A stretch of 64,000 bases of DNA from Capitulum mitella (taxonomy: Eukaryota; Arthropoda; Thecostraca; Pollicipedomorpha; Pollicipedidae), in contig CP099839.1 of the NCBI GenBank assembly GCA_030062745.1, forward strand, positions 10,104,118-10,168,117, written 5' to 3'. Made by a program: the position numbers and the translations under genes. Of the stretch, positions 50,801-60,657 are shown piece after piece. The notes beneath the pieces were generated by a model, which was not told where the DNA came from, did not search any database, and saw only the letters and a program-made list of their open reading frames with translations. Every line of letters begins with the position of its first letter. Position 1 is the first letter of the stretch.

Positions 50801-53800
50801 AGAACGCTCCTCTTGCTTTGCTGCAGATACCCACCAGGCACCAACCCGCCCCCGTACATTATCCTTCGTGCACATCCCCAGCACAAAAGCCACATCATCA
50901 ACGTCCACTCGTATTCCAGCCTGGACAGGAGTGTCGATTTGTGCTCTTTTGCGGGGGCCATGGCCCCCAATGTAGATCTTGGCCCCCCCAAAGGTGATTT
51001 TGGCCCCCAATATTTCCTGCCAGTTTCCACAAGTGGAATATATTTTGCTATTTGATAAATGAAAACCAAAAATAAAAGTAAAAATTGCCGTCAACAGAAC
51101 TAATGTGGGCAACATCCGTTAAGAACCTAACATTTGGGGGTAGGGGGTGGGTTAGGCTGTTGGGCTCTCATCTCGCCGCCCCCCCCCCCTTCCGCCATTT
51201 GCACAAAACGACATCCATGTACCCGGGAGTCACTTTTCCGTGCAATGACCTTTCCTGAAGTGCCGGTGACCTGTGACAAGGCATCACGGACCCTTTGCCG
51301 GAGATGTCTTTCTGATTTCGAGGGAATGGGAACTGAAAGCTACAAACGACAAAGCCTGCAGCAAGGGACGACGGGAAAGCGTGTGGTATTTACGCACGTG
51401 CACAAAACACACCACGACTCGGAAACAGCACCGACCAACCACTTCTGAATCCTGGTTACGTCTTGTCATCTATCGCCGCCTCGTCACTTGTATTATCAGA
51501 GGTACGCGACTACCAGACGTTAACAACTCGTCTCGAGGTAACCGGGTCAGAGCTGACCGAGCGGCAGGGGACGCGAGTTTCCCAGGTGAAACATAAAACA
51601 AGATCAGAGCCATGGCTCCTAACGCCCTGTGTCTTTCATGTTTATCTTAGGCCAATCCTTGCCGACCAATTTGTGTTCGTAAGCAGGAACTACAATATCC
51701 CACACCAGGTCTGAGTTCAAGCAGGCCCGATCGCATGCACCCTCCACCAGATCCCGAACCACTCGCAACTCAATAAGAGTTCCGAGCACCAACACCTACA
51801 GCAAATAAAAGAAAAAAGCCCAGCTAGCCATACATCGCACATCATATGGGTTCAATAATAATCCGGCTGAGGGCCGCAGCCTTCATGGGCTCGACACATG
51901 CGACCTTTTCAACTCTGGTGACTATGACAGCGGCCATGACCTTCCCGCGGGCCAGCGCTGCGGGCGGTCCACAGTCGGCAAACTCAGTTAACTGGAGGCG
52001 GGCCGAAAGTTCCTTCCACAGCCGCCGCCACGCGCCTCGGAGACCGTGCAGTAACAGTCTAGGAGGCCGACAGCACGTCCCCAGCACATAGGCCACATCA
52101 TCAACCTCTACTCTCCAGCGCCGCCTCTGGCCGCAGCAGAACCACTCACCGACGTGAACTGGATGCTGCACGGGTCGTCACAGTCCACCAGGGCCTGGCG
52201 CTTCTCCAGCTGTCCCGAGAGAGACTCCTTGCCGGAGTCTATAAAGTCATCAAAGCGGAGCACCCCGCTACCGGCGCACAGAGGGACGGCGTGAACGCAG
52301 GCGAGGCGGCGACGCGGACACCGACACGGGAGTAAGCAGTGCTGACAACAAGGCGAGCCCGTCTACAGGCCATGTTGACAGCGATATTAACAGAAGTGAA
52401 GCAGCTAGTTGCAGACATCACAGCCTAGCCCAAGCATAGTCAAAGGAACCGAAGAAAGCGTAGAAGAGCAATGCATGGAGTATTCCGCTGAACTATTCTA
52501 TGCAGAAATCTGGGCAGAATGAATAACAGAAAGCAAGGGTAGCATGCATTTATGCTACTCACTTCATTACCATTGCTTACAAAAAGGGACGAAACCTCTA
52601 CCTCGTGATAACGTGCATTCCATGTGCATTACTTCACCTCTACCGTACACAAATGCAAATCGTCGTACTTGACAGCACGTGCGGGACTCGATAAAAAAGG
52701 CTTTACCCGGTTTTACCTTGCACGGCAAACCGAGCTGCGACCGATTTTTCGGCTCCACGAACCCTCCGAACCGTAGCTGATCATCGTATCTATCGTAAGA
52801 TCAGAACTCCTGGAAACAGGAGCCGACATCGCTCGCCGCCTCGACCTCCTGCCGGGCCGGAACCTCACCGTTTCCGCTCCTGGCTGATCATGATGACGTC
52901 ACGCAGCTGCGGCAGCCGCTCGGAGCGCACCGTGAGCGGCACGTTCTGCTCGCCGTCGGCCAAAGCGGGAACCAGCTCGGTCAGCATGCTGTAGTAGTCG
53001 GACGTCTTGAAGCTGTCGGCGGCCACCAGCGTGCGTACGCCGACCTTCTTCAGACAGTACTCTAGCTCCTTGGTCTGGTACGCCTGGTTCACGTTCACCT
53101 GCAGCCGGAGACGGCGGGAGATTCCAGAATAGAAATTCTAGACATTGCTCGCTAACCAGTCTGCATCCGGGACAAACCTGGCAAACTGCCAGCTTGCCCC
53201 CGATTACTCCACTGTCAATAGCAGTGTGAGACCAACGTACTGCTAAAATGGGTGAAAGGAGGTGACCTTATTTATTTATTTATTTTATTTTGTAAATCGT
53301 GAGGTAAGTCAACGATATGTACAAAATCGGGAACACAGTCTTTCATGTGTTTGATTTTTTTCATTGAGGCATTCCTAGCACTCAAAGGGATACTCGACGA
53401 ATCGAACAGAACAGAACCACATGGGTAGTCCGGTGTCACGTGAAGGGGGCAGGGCGGCCGCACCTCGCGAGGCCGCCGACTGCAGACCGGCGCCTGCTAC
53501 TGACCAGAACAGCGCCGATCTTGCCAACCGCGTACTGCGTCAGCTGCCACTCGTACAGGTTGGTCGCCCAGATGCCGACCCTGTCACCGTTTTCCACGCC
53601 AAGAGACAGGAAACTGTTGGCCAGGCGGTCCGCCTGCGGAAGCAAATTGGACGGCGTCACGTAAGGTCAACTGAGGTCACGGCAGGGTCACCCTGAGCCG
53701 AGTCCAAGGTTGGAAAAGGTATTATTTTCTGGTGTTTAAGAGCATTACGAAATATGAGTCCCAAAAACACCTTATACTCCAAAAGTTGATCTTGTGCCTC

Positions 53801-54491
53801 CATTAAAAAGCTACATTATAAGCATGTTAATCAATTTCTAACTCGGGACACAAATGGCTGTCTTCCTTTCAGTAAGAAGCAGGTATGATGTCATAGCTGA
53901 CTTATCACAAGAACACCAACCTAAACCAGTATTGCTGTTTGCAAAATTTTGTACTGCAAACCAAAAACTGTGTTCCGACACCAAGAACAAAAACCAAATT
54001 TCCAACCCTCGACCAGTCAGTATCAGATGGATTTGATAGGAATCATATGAGGTTGCAGAGGATCAAGCCTGGGCTAAACATCTGATTTCAGATGAAGTCA
54101 ATGTGCTATCCGGGCATGATGACCTTCTGCGGCACAGATATCAATGTTCTCGTGATCACGCAAAGATCCTCGAGATAAATTAGCTCGTTTCGTTGCAAGC
54201 ACCCAAAAGATACCATTGCCTGGACAAACGAGGACCTGCACAAGACCAACGCATTTCTTGAACTCTGAGGCCAACACACAGCTTGTCTTCTGACAGCGAT
54301 GTGGGATTCGCACCTCCTGTTTCACTTCCCGCCACGTCTTCCTGATGCCCTGGTGCACGAAGACGAGCGCCTCTGTGCTGCCGAACTCGACGGCGGCCCG
54401 GTCAATGACCCTGCCGACGGTGAGGGCCGACATGGGCCGGCTGCCCGGACAATGGACGTAGCTCTCGTGCAGGTGGGTCGCCGGCGCGGTC
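18421..54491 (-). CDS. ACSF2: ACSF2, medium-chain acyl-CoA synthetase (10 coding exons, 5' end missing)
   Basis: ATP-dependent fatty acid-CoA ligase of the ANL (adenylate-forming) superfamily, ACSF2 family, normally in the mitochondrial matrix: fatty acid + ATP + CoA gives acyl-CoA + AMP + PPi. Ten exons (a-j, in transcript order) join in frame through nine GT-AG introns to 567 residues; human ACSF2 has 615, so about 50 N-terminal residues with the targeting peptide are absent. Core motifs, numbered on the visible product: [12 protein letters not shown] (215-226), YGLTETSP (359-366), LLTGD (439-443), GRAKD (457-461), RGGENIYP (465-472) and [10 protein letters not shown] with the catalytic lysine at 549. 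Nothing is frameshifted. Introns range from 406 bp to 11.9 kb. Other ACS families are less likely, given the family stretches [24 protein letters not shown] and [10 protein letters not shown]. Confidence 0.95.
18547..22148 (-). other. ACSF2: ACSF2 intron i-j
   Basis: 3.6 kb. It contains an imperfect direct repeat of roughly 110 bp (20660-20766 and 21118-21232), sharing TCACGTTTCTCCCCA and AGAACCAA words. The triple GCACAGAACG word lies at about 20270-20298. No coding candidate was found. Confidence 0.75.
20660..21232. repeat. Imperfect direct repeat pair
   Basis: Segments 20660-20766 and 21118-21232 share the order CAGAAACGGCA, AGAACCAA.AA, TTTTCACGTTTCTCCCCA and CCCCTT.CAGT. They look like two diverged copies, in the same orientation, of an unnamed repeat. 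Boundaries are approximate. Confidence 0.55.
22149..22259 (-). CDS. ACSF2: ACSF2 exon i (C-terminal domain)
   Basis: 37 codons, phase 0 to phase 0, acceptor TGCCGCAG and donor GTGAGG. It encodes [18 protein letters not shown] and then [12 protein letters not shown], the conserved start of the mobile C-terminal domain. The long plus-strand frames covering this segment are antisense shadows. Confidence 0.95.
24948..25366. repeat. Inverted repeat flanked on both sides by (TA)n
   Basis: Arms at about 25049-25161 and 25192-25300 are imperfect reverse complements. Shared words include TTACCAGC.TTCTTATCG, TGCAGCGAGCTG, AAGATCGTT, CGTGAAAT and GGGTCACAAAG, around a loop of about 30 bases. (TA)n runs occupy 24948-25018 and 25303-25366 just outside the arms. 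It resembles a foldback or MITE-type element inserted in, or generating, TA repeat. No coding capacity is seen. Confidence 0.85.
26972..27002. repeat. Perfect 14-bp stem, 3-nt loop
   Basis: AAAGCCTCCAAACT (26972-26985) pairs perfectly with AGTTTGGAGGCTTT (26989-27002) around CAA. It lies in an ACSF2 intron. It could be a repeat remnant; a terminator reading does not apply in this eukaryotic setting. Confidence 0.8.
30132..30188. repeat. Hairpin with perfect 20-bp stem
   Basis: TCAGGTGGATGGAGAGATGC (30132-30151) is exactly complementary to 30169-30188. The 17-nt loop can itself pair CCCC with GGGG. The total of 57 nt is compact, like a short pre-miRNA or the end of a small inverted-repeat element. 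It lies in the ACSF2 h-i intron. Confidence 0.85.
30886..32121 (+). mobile_element. piggyBac-like non-autonomous element, copy A
   Basis: 1236 bp, flanked by TTAA on both sides (30882-30885 and 32122-32125). It begins CCCTATTCCCG and ends CGGGAATAGGC, so the terminal inverted repeats match at 10 of 11 positions. TTAA target sites and CCC-starting ends are the piggyBac signature. No transposase frame is present. Two related copies lie at about 45.6-46.8 kb and 60.7-61.8 kb. Shared interior words include GGGGCGGAG.CA, ACAAGGTCAGGT.AAGGTCAAAAGTC and GGAGCTATGACCT. It lies in an ACSF2 intron, antisense to the gene. Confidence 0.7.
31563..31575 (+). promoter_or_regulatory. Perfect DR1 nuclear-receptor site
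   Basis: AGGTCA-A-AGGTCA, the consensus direct repeat with one-base spacing bound by HNF4 and RXR/PPAR-type receptors. It lies inside piggyBac-like copy A, in an intron of ACSF2. A TCAAGGTCA extended half-site (ERR/FTZ-F1 type) is present at 31259-31267. The motif match is seen; binding is inference. Confidence 0.4.
32771..32845. repeat. (CA)n(TA)n microsatellite
   Basis: An uninterrupted CA run followed by TACACACA and then a long TA run. It lies in the ACSF2 h-i intron. Confidence 0.95.
34127..34268 (-). CDS. ACSF2: ACSF2 exon h (hinge motif)
   Basis: One nt completes a split Gly codon, then 47 codons. Acceptor CTGGTCGCAG and donor GTGAGT. It encodes [20 protein letters not shown] and [14 protein letters not shown], the hinge (A8) motif at which the C-terminal domain rotates between the two half-reactions. 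The Gly-Asp of the LLTGD motif is split across the g/h junction. Confidence 0.95.
34269..43028 (-). other. ACSF2: ACSF2 intron g-h (8.8 kb)
   Basis: No coding candidate. G runs lie at 35942 (11), 36282 (11) and 39018 (14 bases). GC-rich islands lie at about 36.56-36.9, 38.6-39.0, 40.2-40.8 and 42.3-42.6 kb. Open frames in these islands are low complexity on both strands. Confidence 0.7.
43029..43285 (-). CDS. ACSF2: ACSF2 exon g (A5 motif, substrate/adenylate site)
   Basis: 85 codons plus 2 nt, acceptor CGCCCTCAG and donor GTGAGG. It begins [12 protein letters not shown], the adenine/acyl-binding A5 motif (human ACSF2 has AYGTTENSP), and continues through [32 protein letters not shown] and [13 protein letters not shown] to RWLLTG. 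The TG and Asp of exon h form the ribose-binding motif. Confidence 0.95.
43286..46962 (-). other. ACSF2: ACSF2 intron f-g
   Basis: 3.7 kb. It holds piggyBac-like copy B (45622-46837), a GC-rich island at about 45.15-45.55 kb and an 11-base G run at 45051. The first 300 bases next to exon g are also GC-rich. No extra exon is recognised. Confidence 0.75.
45622..46837 (+). mobile_element. piggyBac-like non-autonomous element, copy B
   Basis: 1216 bp. It aligns along most of its length with copy A, from GGGGCGGAGTCAAGACAAG near 45758 to the terminal CGGGAATAGGG at 46827-46837. The left end is eroded (CCCTGCTCGCG) and the flanks are TTGA and TAAA, diverged from TTAA. It contains a perfect 20-bp palindrome at 46172-46191 (GCTTGGAAAC and its complement). 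No transposase is present. It is in the same orientation as copy A, within ACSF2 intron f-g. Confidence 0.65.
46963..47131 (-). CDS. ACSF2: ACSF2 exon f
   Basis: One nt completes a split Arg codon, then 56 codons to phase 0. Acceptor CCGCGCAG and donor GTGAGT. It encodes [20 protein letters not shown] and [18 protein letters not shown], matching the family stretch YGTPTMFVD...AGSPAP. It forms part of the acyl-binding pocket. Confidence 0.95.
47132..47543 (-). other. ACSF2: ACSF2 intron e-f
   Basis: 412 bp with donor GTGAGC. It contains a 12-base C run (47280-47291, plus strand). Nothing else is recognised. Confidence 0.85.
47544..47788 (-). CDS. ACSF2: ACSF2 exon e (ATP/AMP-binding loop)
   Basis: 81 codons plus 2 nt, acceptor CCGTCCGCCAG. 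It opens [19 protein letters not shown], the second half of the AMP-binding signature, whose first half (QFTS) ends exon d. It then encodes [20 protein letters not shown] and a stretch ending ATQDE. The intron falls exactly at the Ser|Gly of the signature. Confidence 0.96.
47789..52149 (-). other. ACSF2: ACSF2 intron d-e (4.4 kb)
   Basis: Starts with donor GTGAGT and ends at the acceptor before exon e. Besides the AGGTCA array, it holds a repeat-like stretch at about 49.75-50.48 kb that resembles 26.70-26.95 kb in word order (GG.GG..GAC, ACTT.GGTCAGTGA). An 11-base C run lies at 51179. The open frames at 48185-48856 have no recognisable domain. Confidence 0.7.
47825..47944 (+). repeat. AGGTC pentamer array with nine AGGTCA half-sites
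   Basis: AGGTCA occurs at 47825, 47855, 47875, 47885, 47890, 47915, 47924, 47929 and 47939 among degenerate pentamers. The near edge is about 37 bp from the first base of exon e, inside intron d-e. In the transcript sense it reads TGACCTGACC, giving repeated CTGAC branch-point-like words upstream of the acceptor. It may be only a simple repeat. Confidence 0.9.
52150..52267 (-). CDS. ACSF2: ACSF2 exon d
   Basis: One nt completes a split Arg codon, then 39 codons to phase 0. Acceptor GCGCCGGTAG and donor GTGAGT. It encodes [16 protein letters not shown] and ends [10 protein letters not shown], leading into GTTGLPKG of exon e. It is the least conserved exon apart from its end, as in the human protein. 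Confidence 0.93.
52268..52868 (-). other. ACSF2: ACSF2 intron c-d
   Basis: 601 bp between donor GTGAGG and acceptor GGTAG. No feature is recognised. Confidence 0.85.
52869..53098 (-). CDS. ACSF2: ACSF2 exon c
   Basis: 76 codons plus 2 nt, acceptor CCGGCTGCAG and donor GTGAGG. It begins [20 protein letters not shown], closely matching the family stretch VSVNPAYQAMELEYVLKKVG. It continues with [11 protein letters not shown] and ends MISQERK plus part of an Arg codon. Confidence 0.95.
53099..53504 (-). other. ACSF2: ACSF2 intron b-c
   Basis: 406 bp, with donor GTCAGT (the least usual donor in the gene). It contains a (TATT)n microsatellite at about 53270-53291. Nothing else is recognised. Confidence 0.85.
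53505..53633 (-). CDS. ACSF2: ACSF2 exon b
   Basis: 43 codons, phase 0 to phase 0, acceptor TGCTTCCGCAG. It encodes [20 protein letters not shown], then [20 protein letters not shown] and AVL. It aligns without gaps to the human stretch following LKEEV. It belongs to the N-terminal domain. Confidence 0.95.
53634..54313 (-). other. ACSF2: ACSF2 intron a-b
   Basis: 680 bp, donor GTGCGA. No additional feature is recognised. Confidence 0.8.
54314..54491 (-). CDS. ACSF2: ACSF2 exon a (first recognised coding exon)
   Basis: One nt finishes a codon begun upstream, then 59 codons. The acceptor is TCTGCCACCAG. It encodes [12 protein letters not shown], then [20 protein letters not shown] and [24 protein letters not shown] matches the conserved SYV residues just after the targeting peptide in ACSF2, which argues that the exon begins before the internal ATG at 54433. 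The exon with the true start codon must lie at higher coordinates, possibly outside the window. Confidence 0.9.
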
Positions 54492-54892
54492 CTGGTGGCA
54501 GACAGGGTGCGCGCGTTAACTGGACCAATCTGGGGACGGACAAAAATGGTTGCGCTATCTTGGGTCCCGGGAGGAGAGAAAGGGTTGTGTTAGTACAGAT
54601 ACGCGGCCGCCCCGCGAAAGACGAGTGACTGCGCGGCGAGACAAGATCAGCGGTCCCGTCTACAACCGCAGTGAGGAGGGCGCCAGCGTAGCGACGGGCA
54701 GCGGTACAACCAGATACAATATGGTTACACAGAAACCACGGTTTCGACACTTTACCAAAAACGTACTAATCATCACTTAGGATATACAGAATGCATGATG
54801 AAACCAAATTCAATGCAACTATGACGGAACACATCGTGTTGCGAAGACCTGTCCCCCCCCCGCCGTACAACAGAACATCTACAGAACTGACT

Positions 54893-54930
54893 ACACTGGC
54901 CGCGAAGTCAAATGATTTCGCGGCCAGTGT
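54893..54930. repeat. 14-bp perfect inverted repeat
   Basis: ACACTGGCCGCGAA (54893-54906) and its exact complement TTCGCGGCCAGTGT (54917-54930) surround a 10-base spacer. A 9-base C run lies just upstream (54853-54861). It may be a small-element footprint; the origin is unknown. Confidence 0.8.
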
Positions 54931-57900
54931 GTCCCCAACACAAGTGCTCTTAAGACGGCGACGGCGTGACATCTAAAGACAAGGAGCACATGCAATGAAA
55001 TCCGCAGGGGAGAAATAACTGGTTTCGGTGTAGTACAGTTCCTATGGGGAGTATTATTACGACAGAGACGGCCCGGGTCGAGAAAAGCTGATAGCCTATC
55101 CTGTCCGGCACCTTATCAAAACCTACAGAATCAGTCCAGCAAGAATCTGGCGAACGCTGCGGTTCCCAGCGTCTCGCGTGGAGCGGCCGCCGATACCGCC
55201 GTGACTCGCAGGACTCGGACGGTGCGGTGGCCGGCGCGCGGCCTTGGTCTGGCACCGTGCCAGCCGGCCCAGAACACAAGTGGCGCGGCCGTTCCCGTCT
55301 AAACAGACGCTGTTTAAACCAGCCGGGCACGAAGGTCGGGGCAGCCCGGACCCGACGTCACCACAACAGACTGCTACGGGAGGCAGGCCGGCCGAGGCCA
55401 GAGGGCGGCCGAATGGGTCAGAGGCACGAGCGGCGAGCGCACTCACTGCGTCAGCACCAGCCGACTGCCAACCGTCGCCGGCAAAACAAGAGCGAAACTG
55501 TATCAGAACAGTCCACATGCGCTTAGGGCGCGCAAAAATGCAAATTTTCAACGATTTTTTGAGACGCAATAGGCAACAAATATAGAGACACTATTCCATA
55601 ACACTGAATGGCACCTTCTCCTGATATCTCGCACTTAGCTGATATCATGTCAGATACTATCATTCGAATAAATATAATACAACTGAAAACGTATCTAGAA
55701 TGGTTGGTCCATGCAGCCAAAACAAGCCCTTCCCGGCATATTACATACATCCAGATATGGAAAAAAAATCTCGGGTGCAGGAAATACACCAAACATCTGT
55801 TCCAGAGACAATTTTCCTACGGATGCCTCAGGGCGTCAGGGTCTCGGAGGTGATGAGAACAACACGGTAATACACGTGAGGAACACGATCCAAAAGTGCT
55901 CCTCTAGCGATAGAAGGAGACCTCACTGTGCAAAAAAGTGTTTCTTTAACCACCTCGTCATTCTGATTAAGGTTTGATGGGTCTTTCTAGGAATCTGAGT
56001 AAGCTGTAGGCTGTTGCTCAATATTCGGTTCAATGAGGTTTTCCTCTGGCCTGAAAACCAAATCTCAGCGTTAGAAACAACCATATCAATAGTGATCCCA
56101 AAAACGGTTCACCTATGATCCCACCCAAATAAGCTTTCTTTTTGTCCATTCACGGTTCGCTGAGGTAAACGCGTCGGGCAGCGCCAACAACAAAATGCAA
56201 CCGATTTTTTGCCGCCGTTTCGCACGAAGTGTGTGTAAACATATATACACATTGTGACCACCAAATAGCCGTAACGCGACCATCTAATGCTAAGGACAAT
56301 CGAGGTTTTCCGATCCAGGGGCTTGTCACCTTAGGTAACAGTCCTTCTGCCCCATCCCAACAGGCAACAGATAACTAACCGGGCGGGTAAGGAGACAAGA
56401 AAAGATTTTCGGCAGGATGTCACCGAAAAGAGCGGACGCCTTGGGTATAAAATCTTGCCTTTTATTTTACGGCGCATATTGCCTCCTTCAAGAACGAAAG
56501 CTCTGACGCTTCGTCGCAAGTATACAATGCAACAGAGCAGAATTACAATAGTGGGAGATGACAATCCTTTTCCGTCTTTTCAAAACGTAAGCCTTTTTAA
56601 TCGCTTTCGAATATTTTCCATGCTAAAAATTTCTTAACGCTTCGCGACCACTGCAATGAAATCCACTCCACCGCACGTCTGCCACTGCCACTGCCAATCC
56701 ACCGCACGTCGGAATGGATTGGCAATCGTGCATGACTGCCACGATTGTGCACAGGGTGCACAGCCATTGGCCAATGGAAACAGTGTGCTGATAACAAAAA
56801 CACTGAAGAACGTGATAGCATCATCTGCATAGTGTGGCAGAAAATCATTTAACGCAAGATCCAAAGATGGCGTAGACGCTATCTATACCGCAACTGCGAG
56901 ACAATACAAGTCATGCGAAATAAACTGTACTGCAAATACAGAGCATGTAATCCGTACTACCTAGCCAAGCAACAGAACAAAACAAACCAAAGCAATTAGC
57001 GCGAACAACATAGATCGTCATTTGTTAAACGAATGAGTCTTCAACGCAAAAATGTGCCTGAGCGACCGTAAAATCTTACTGACGTCACGGGCCAAATCCA
57101 CCCGACAAGATGGGACGAGACAGAACAACAAACAGACAGTGTCTGACGAGAACAACGAACACACCTGGGCTGGCATGCCTGACACTTCAGAGGGGCTGGA
57201 CGGCCAACATCTGAGAAGGCACGTGCGTCAGGATCAGTGATGTCGATGGCTGGCGGGAAACATTGGGAATGTGGAACCAACATTCAAAATCGACAGGGTA
57301 GAGTTGTGTCGATCGCTCTTGATTCACGGACCAAAACAGATTATTTAGGGATTCGGGTACGTTGTGAAATGATGATCGGCAATTATACAAGAAATCTTGT
57401 GTCCAAAACTCGTGCGCCTTCATCAAGTCCGACATATTGAGAGATTTTAGTTGGATAAGCCTCCGTAAACGAAGACGCTCTCACATCGATCTGACTTGCA
57501 GATGCTGGTTGTTCTCAATAAATATGTTATAAAACTAATATTTAAAAGCTCACACAGGGAAAGACTGCAGAGCAGCGACCATTTCGTTGCTCATATGGGT
57601 GTAGGTGAAACAACTCCTCGCCTTGTGCAGTGCGTAACCTGCGCTGACGTATTTCCGACAAACCAGAGAAAACACGCCACAGAACAGGACTTTAGAGTGC
57701 CAGGAAGGCCTGACAAGACTCAAATAACCCTGAACGCTGACTACTCACATATTCCATGCAGATTATCGCGAGGCATTTGCAAAGAACGTGCGTCGTTCAG
57801 CCATGCAGTAACGTAATATGTGGTAATGAGTATATGTTAACTATACATGGGACACATTTCAGGCAATTCCTTTATTCAATTCCATTTCCACAATGAGCTT

Positions 57901-59254
57901 TCTCTTTTCCTCTGTCAAAAACACCTTTTTCCGGACGTCACACATTTTTCAGGCGGCCGATGCCAGCATACCAGACCGACTGCCAAGCTCGCGGGTTTCC
58001 CTCTCCAACCCTCTCCGCAAAAAAGAACTGGCACGGAGCGTGTGCTCAGAGAACGCGGAGCCACGGCACCCGACCAACAGTCGCCAGCAGGCAAGGACGA
58101 CTGACTGACCGGGAACAGTCGACAACAGGCAGCAGGGGCAGCGCTGCTCGGTGCCGACTACAGCGGGCACGTGCGGGCTGGCGGGACGTCCTGCCGTCGG
58201 ACCTCGGCTGTCGGCGGGGAGGTCCCCGGACCAGGTGCCACCCACTGACGTCCTCACAGTGTCCCGTCAAGCCAGACCAGTGCTACAGGGGGCTGCTGGT
58301 GCCGTGGGAGGAATACGAAAGCAAAACCGACTGTCCGCATTCGACTTGGTGATGCCACTTCGTGATAAAACAAAGGAAATGGGCAAACCACAGCACGTGA
58401 GGAGCATCCTCAATCAATGCCGGCGATTTCACTTCCACATTTTTATCCACTCATGGTACCTCTAGAGGCCATCATGTTGTGTTCATCCGGTCACTTTCAT
58501 TCAAAATATCAGGATGCGTCCCGTTGATACTAATGGTCTGTGTAAGGCACACTAAACACCGTAATTAACGCTACATTCTGAGTCGCATTACGACTCTCTG
58601 GAAGATACAGATGGGAAAAGATGGATATGAAACCCCTTTAAAGCTCCTCACAGGATATTCTGCCGGTACTGTACGGTGCTTCGTGGAAGGGTCTCCATGT
58701 AATATCAATATGTATGTATCTCTACGTGACGCAAATAATGCGTAATGTGTTGCTGACACAGAGTTTCCAGACACCAACATCTATACGCATTTCATTTACC
58801 TTTCAGACGAAGTTGAAGTCGAACTGTTTCTAGAGAAGACCACATGGTTTCTGAGCAGTTTGCAGCACGCCCGGTAGTTTTTGGGGATAATCATTTTCCA
58901 GGCGGACAAAGATTGAGATCTTCAGCTGAAACAAGATCATTAATCAACATCGATTTCATAAGATTTTCGCCAACGATGCATGCATAATTCGCATTCAAGG
59001 CCATCTCCGTAATTTTTGCGTCTGATTTCCATTACACTGGGACTCACCGATTACTTGGTTCAACTAGGTTTCTGCGCCCCTCTGCCTCCGTAGTTTGCAA
59101 TATCAATTTCGAGCCATTCTGATATCTGGATCTAATTGCCAGTTATGAGAAATGGAATCAATGGGCATTCTGTCGTATATCACGTGCAATGTACAATTAT
59201 ATCACATGACAATGACGTGAGAATTTCTTTTCCACGTTAATATCAGGATGCGTT

Positions 59255-59282
59255 CCGGCTTAGACCTTAAGGTCTAAGCCGG
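59255..59282. repeat. 28-bp perfect palindrome
   Basis: CCGGCTTAGACC, central TTAA, then GGTCTAAGCCGG; every base is self-complementary. The preceding ATATCAGGATGCGT word also occurs at about 58507-58520. Confidence 0.9.
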
Positions 59283-60657
59283 CTCTTTACCTGATGCTTA
59301 TGGTAAAAAAACAAATGTAGCAGTGTATTTTCGTCTATACACGTAAAACGTACCCCTGAACATAACAAATACAGTTTACTGTTGGACGTGTATGATGCTG
59401 TACGATTCAGCTTCCCGTTTCCTTCGAGGCGATGCCCATTTCGAGTCACTCTGACCTCAGGATACCGATACAGCTTTCTACAAGCAAGACCGCTTTGAAA
59501 ACAAAGTGACCATTCTTTTTACGCAGCGGATTCCAGGTATTGGGCCGTGCGTGCGTCAGTCAGCTTATTTCACTTCAAACTTTGCCAGAGACTGCAGCTG
59601 GCAGGTGATTCCTTTTTTCCAAAACCCGCGTTGGGACATGCATGACTTTGAGAAAAGATGAATTGCAACCGAACCACAGAAACAAAGGATCATGTTTTGG
59701 GTGAATATAGAGCACTACATAACAGGCTAAAAGTCCGTGTAACTTTTAAAGCAAAAAATAAACGCCTTCTACGCGACAATGAAGTGGATTCAATGGGAGG
59801 TTCGGGAAAGAGTACATGATCCCTTTCAAGGCGGCGTGGCGCCCGAACCGTGGACCGGAGCAGCTGGATCGCCAGCACCACACGCCAATTTCAAAAACGT
59901 TCAGAAATGTTTTTTTTCGCACTGTCACCCATTGTACGTGGCATCTGCCGCGAGCACTGAAACGTACTGTGCACTACGCAATCACCCATTTCATCATCGT
60001 TCCAATATGACACGTCTGGAGCCGATCCGACCAGTGGTTGTCGAGAAAACTCGCCGGAACCGAGACGAAGTTTCGCGCTGCTGATGATTCTTGTTTAGCG
60101 TGTTATCGCTACGGGCTCAAAATCCCCTTAAAGCGTGTATCAAGCGCCAACGATGGAGTTAGCCGACAGCCGGAGACAGCCGATAGCCGACCCAATCACC
60201 AATGGTTATGTGTGTGACCCACGGTTAGGAAATTTTATCCGATAAAACGGAAAAAGGATTTCTTTGCTGAGCCGACAAGTAAATGGGCTTGTTGCTGCCT
60301 CTCCTCTTCATAGTGCTATATCATAAGGACGACAAAAGCCAGTGGGGAATACACCCAGTGTCCCCACATAATGCCATAGTTAGCTTTTTAGGAAAACATG
60401 GATGGTCAGATAACCTTAGGTCAGGCCATCACAATCATGAGCAGCCAAAACCTGAATCTAAAACGCATTTACGGCAAAGTCTCCAGTCTGAAATATGACA
60501 TTTCCTGGAAACATGACGCACCAGAACCTCATCATATACGCACCAAATTATGAGTGCAATTATGTTTATGCGCGGTCGATTCCGCTTGAAGTATATGTGG
60601 GGACGTCGAGACCTACCGATCTACCTAGCGGCCCGATTTCGACGAGACCAGGCTGAA

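Noticed and set aside
55123-55569. Minus-strand frame considered as the ACSF2 targeting-peptide exon
   Set aside because: The N-terminal residues do not form a clear mitochondrial leader, and no donor in the needed phase could be justified.
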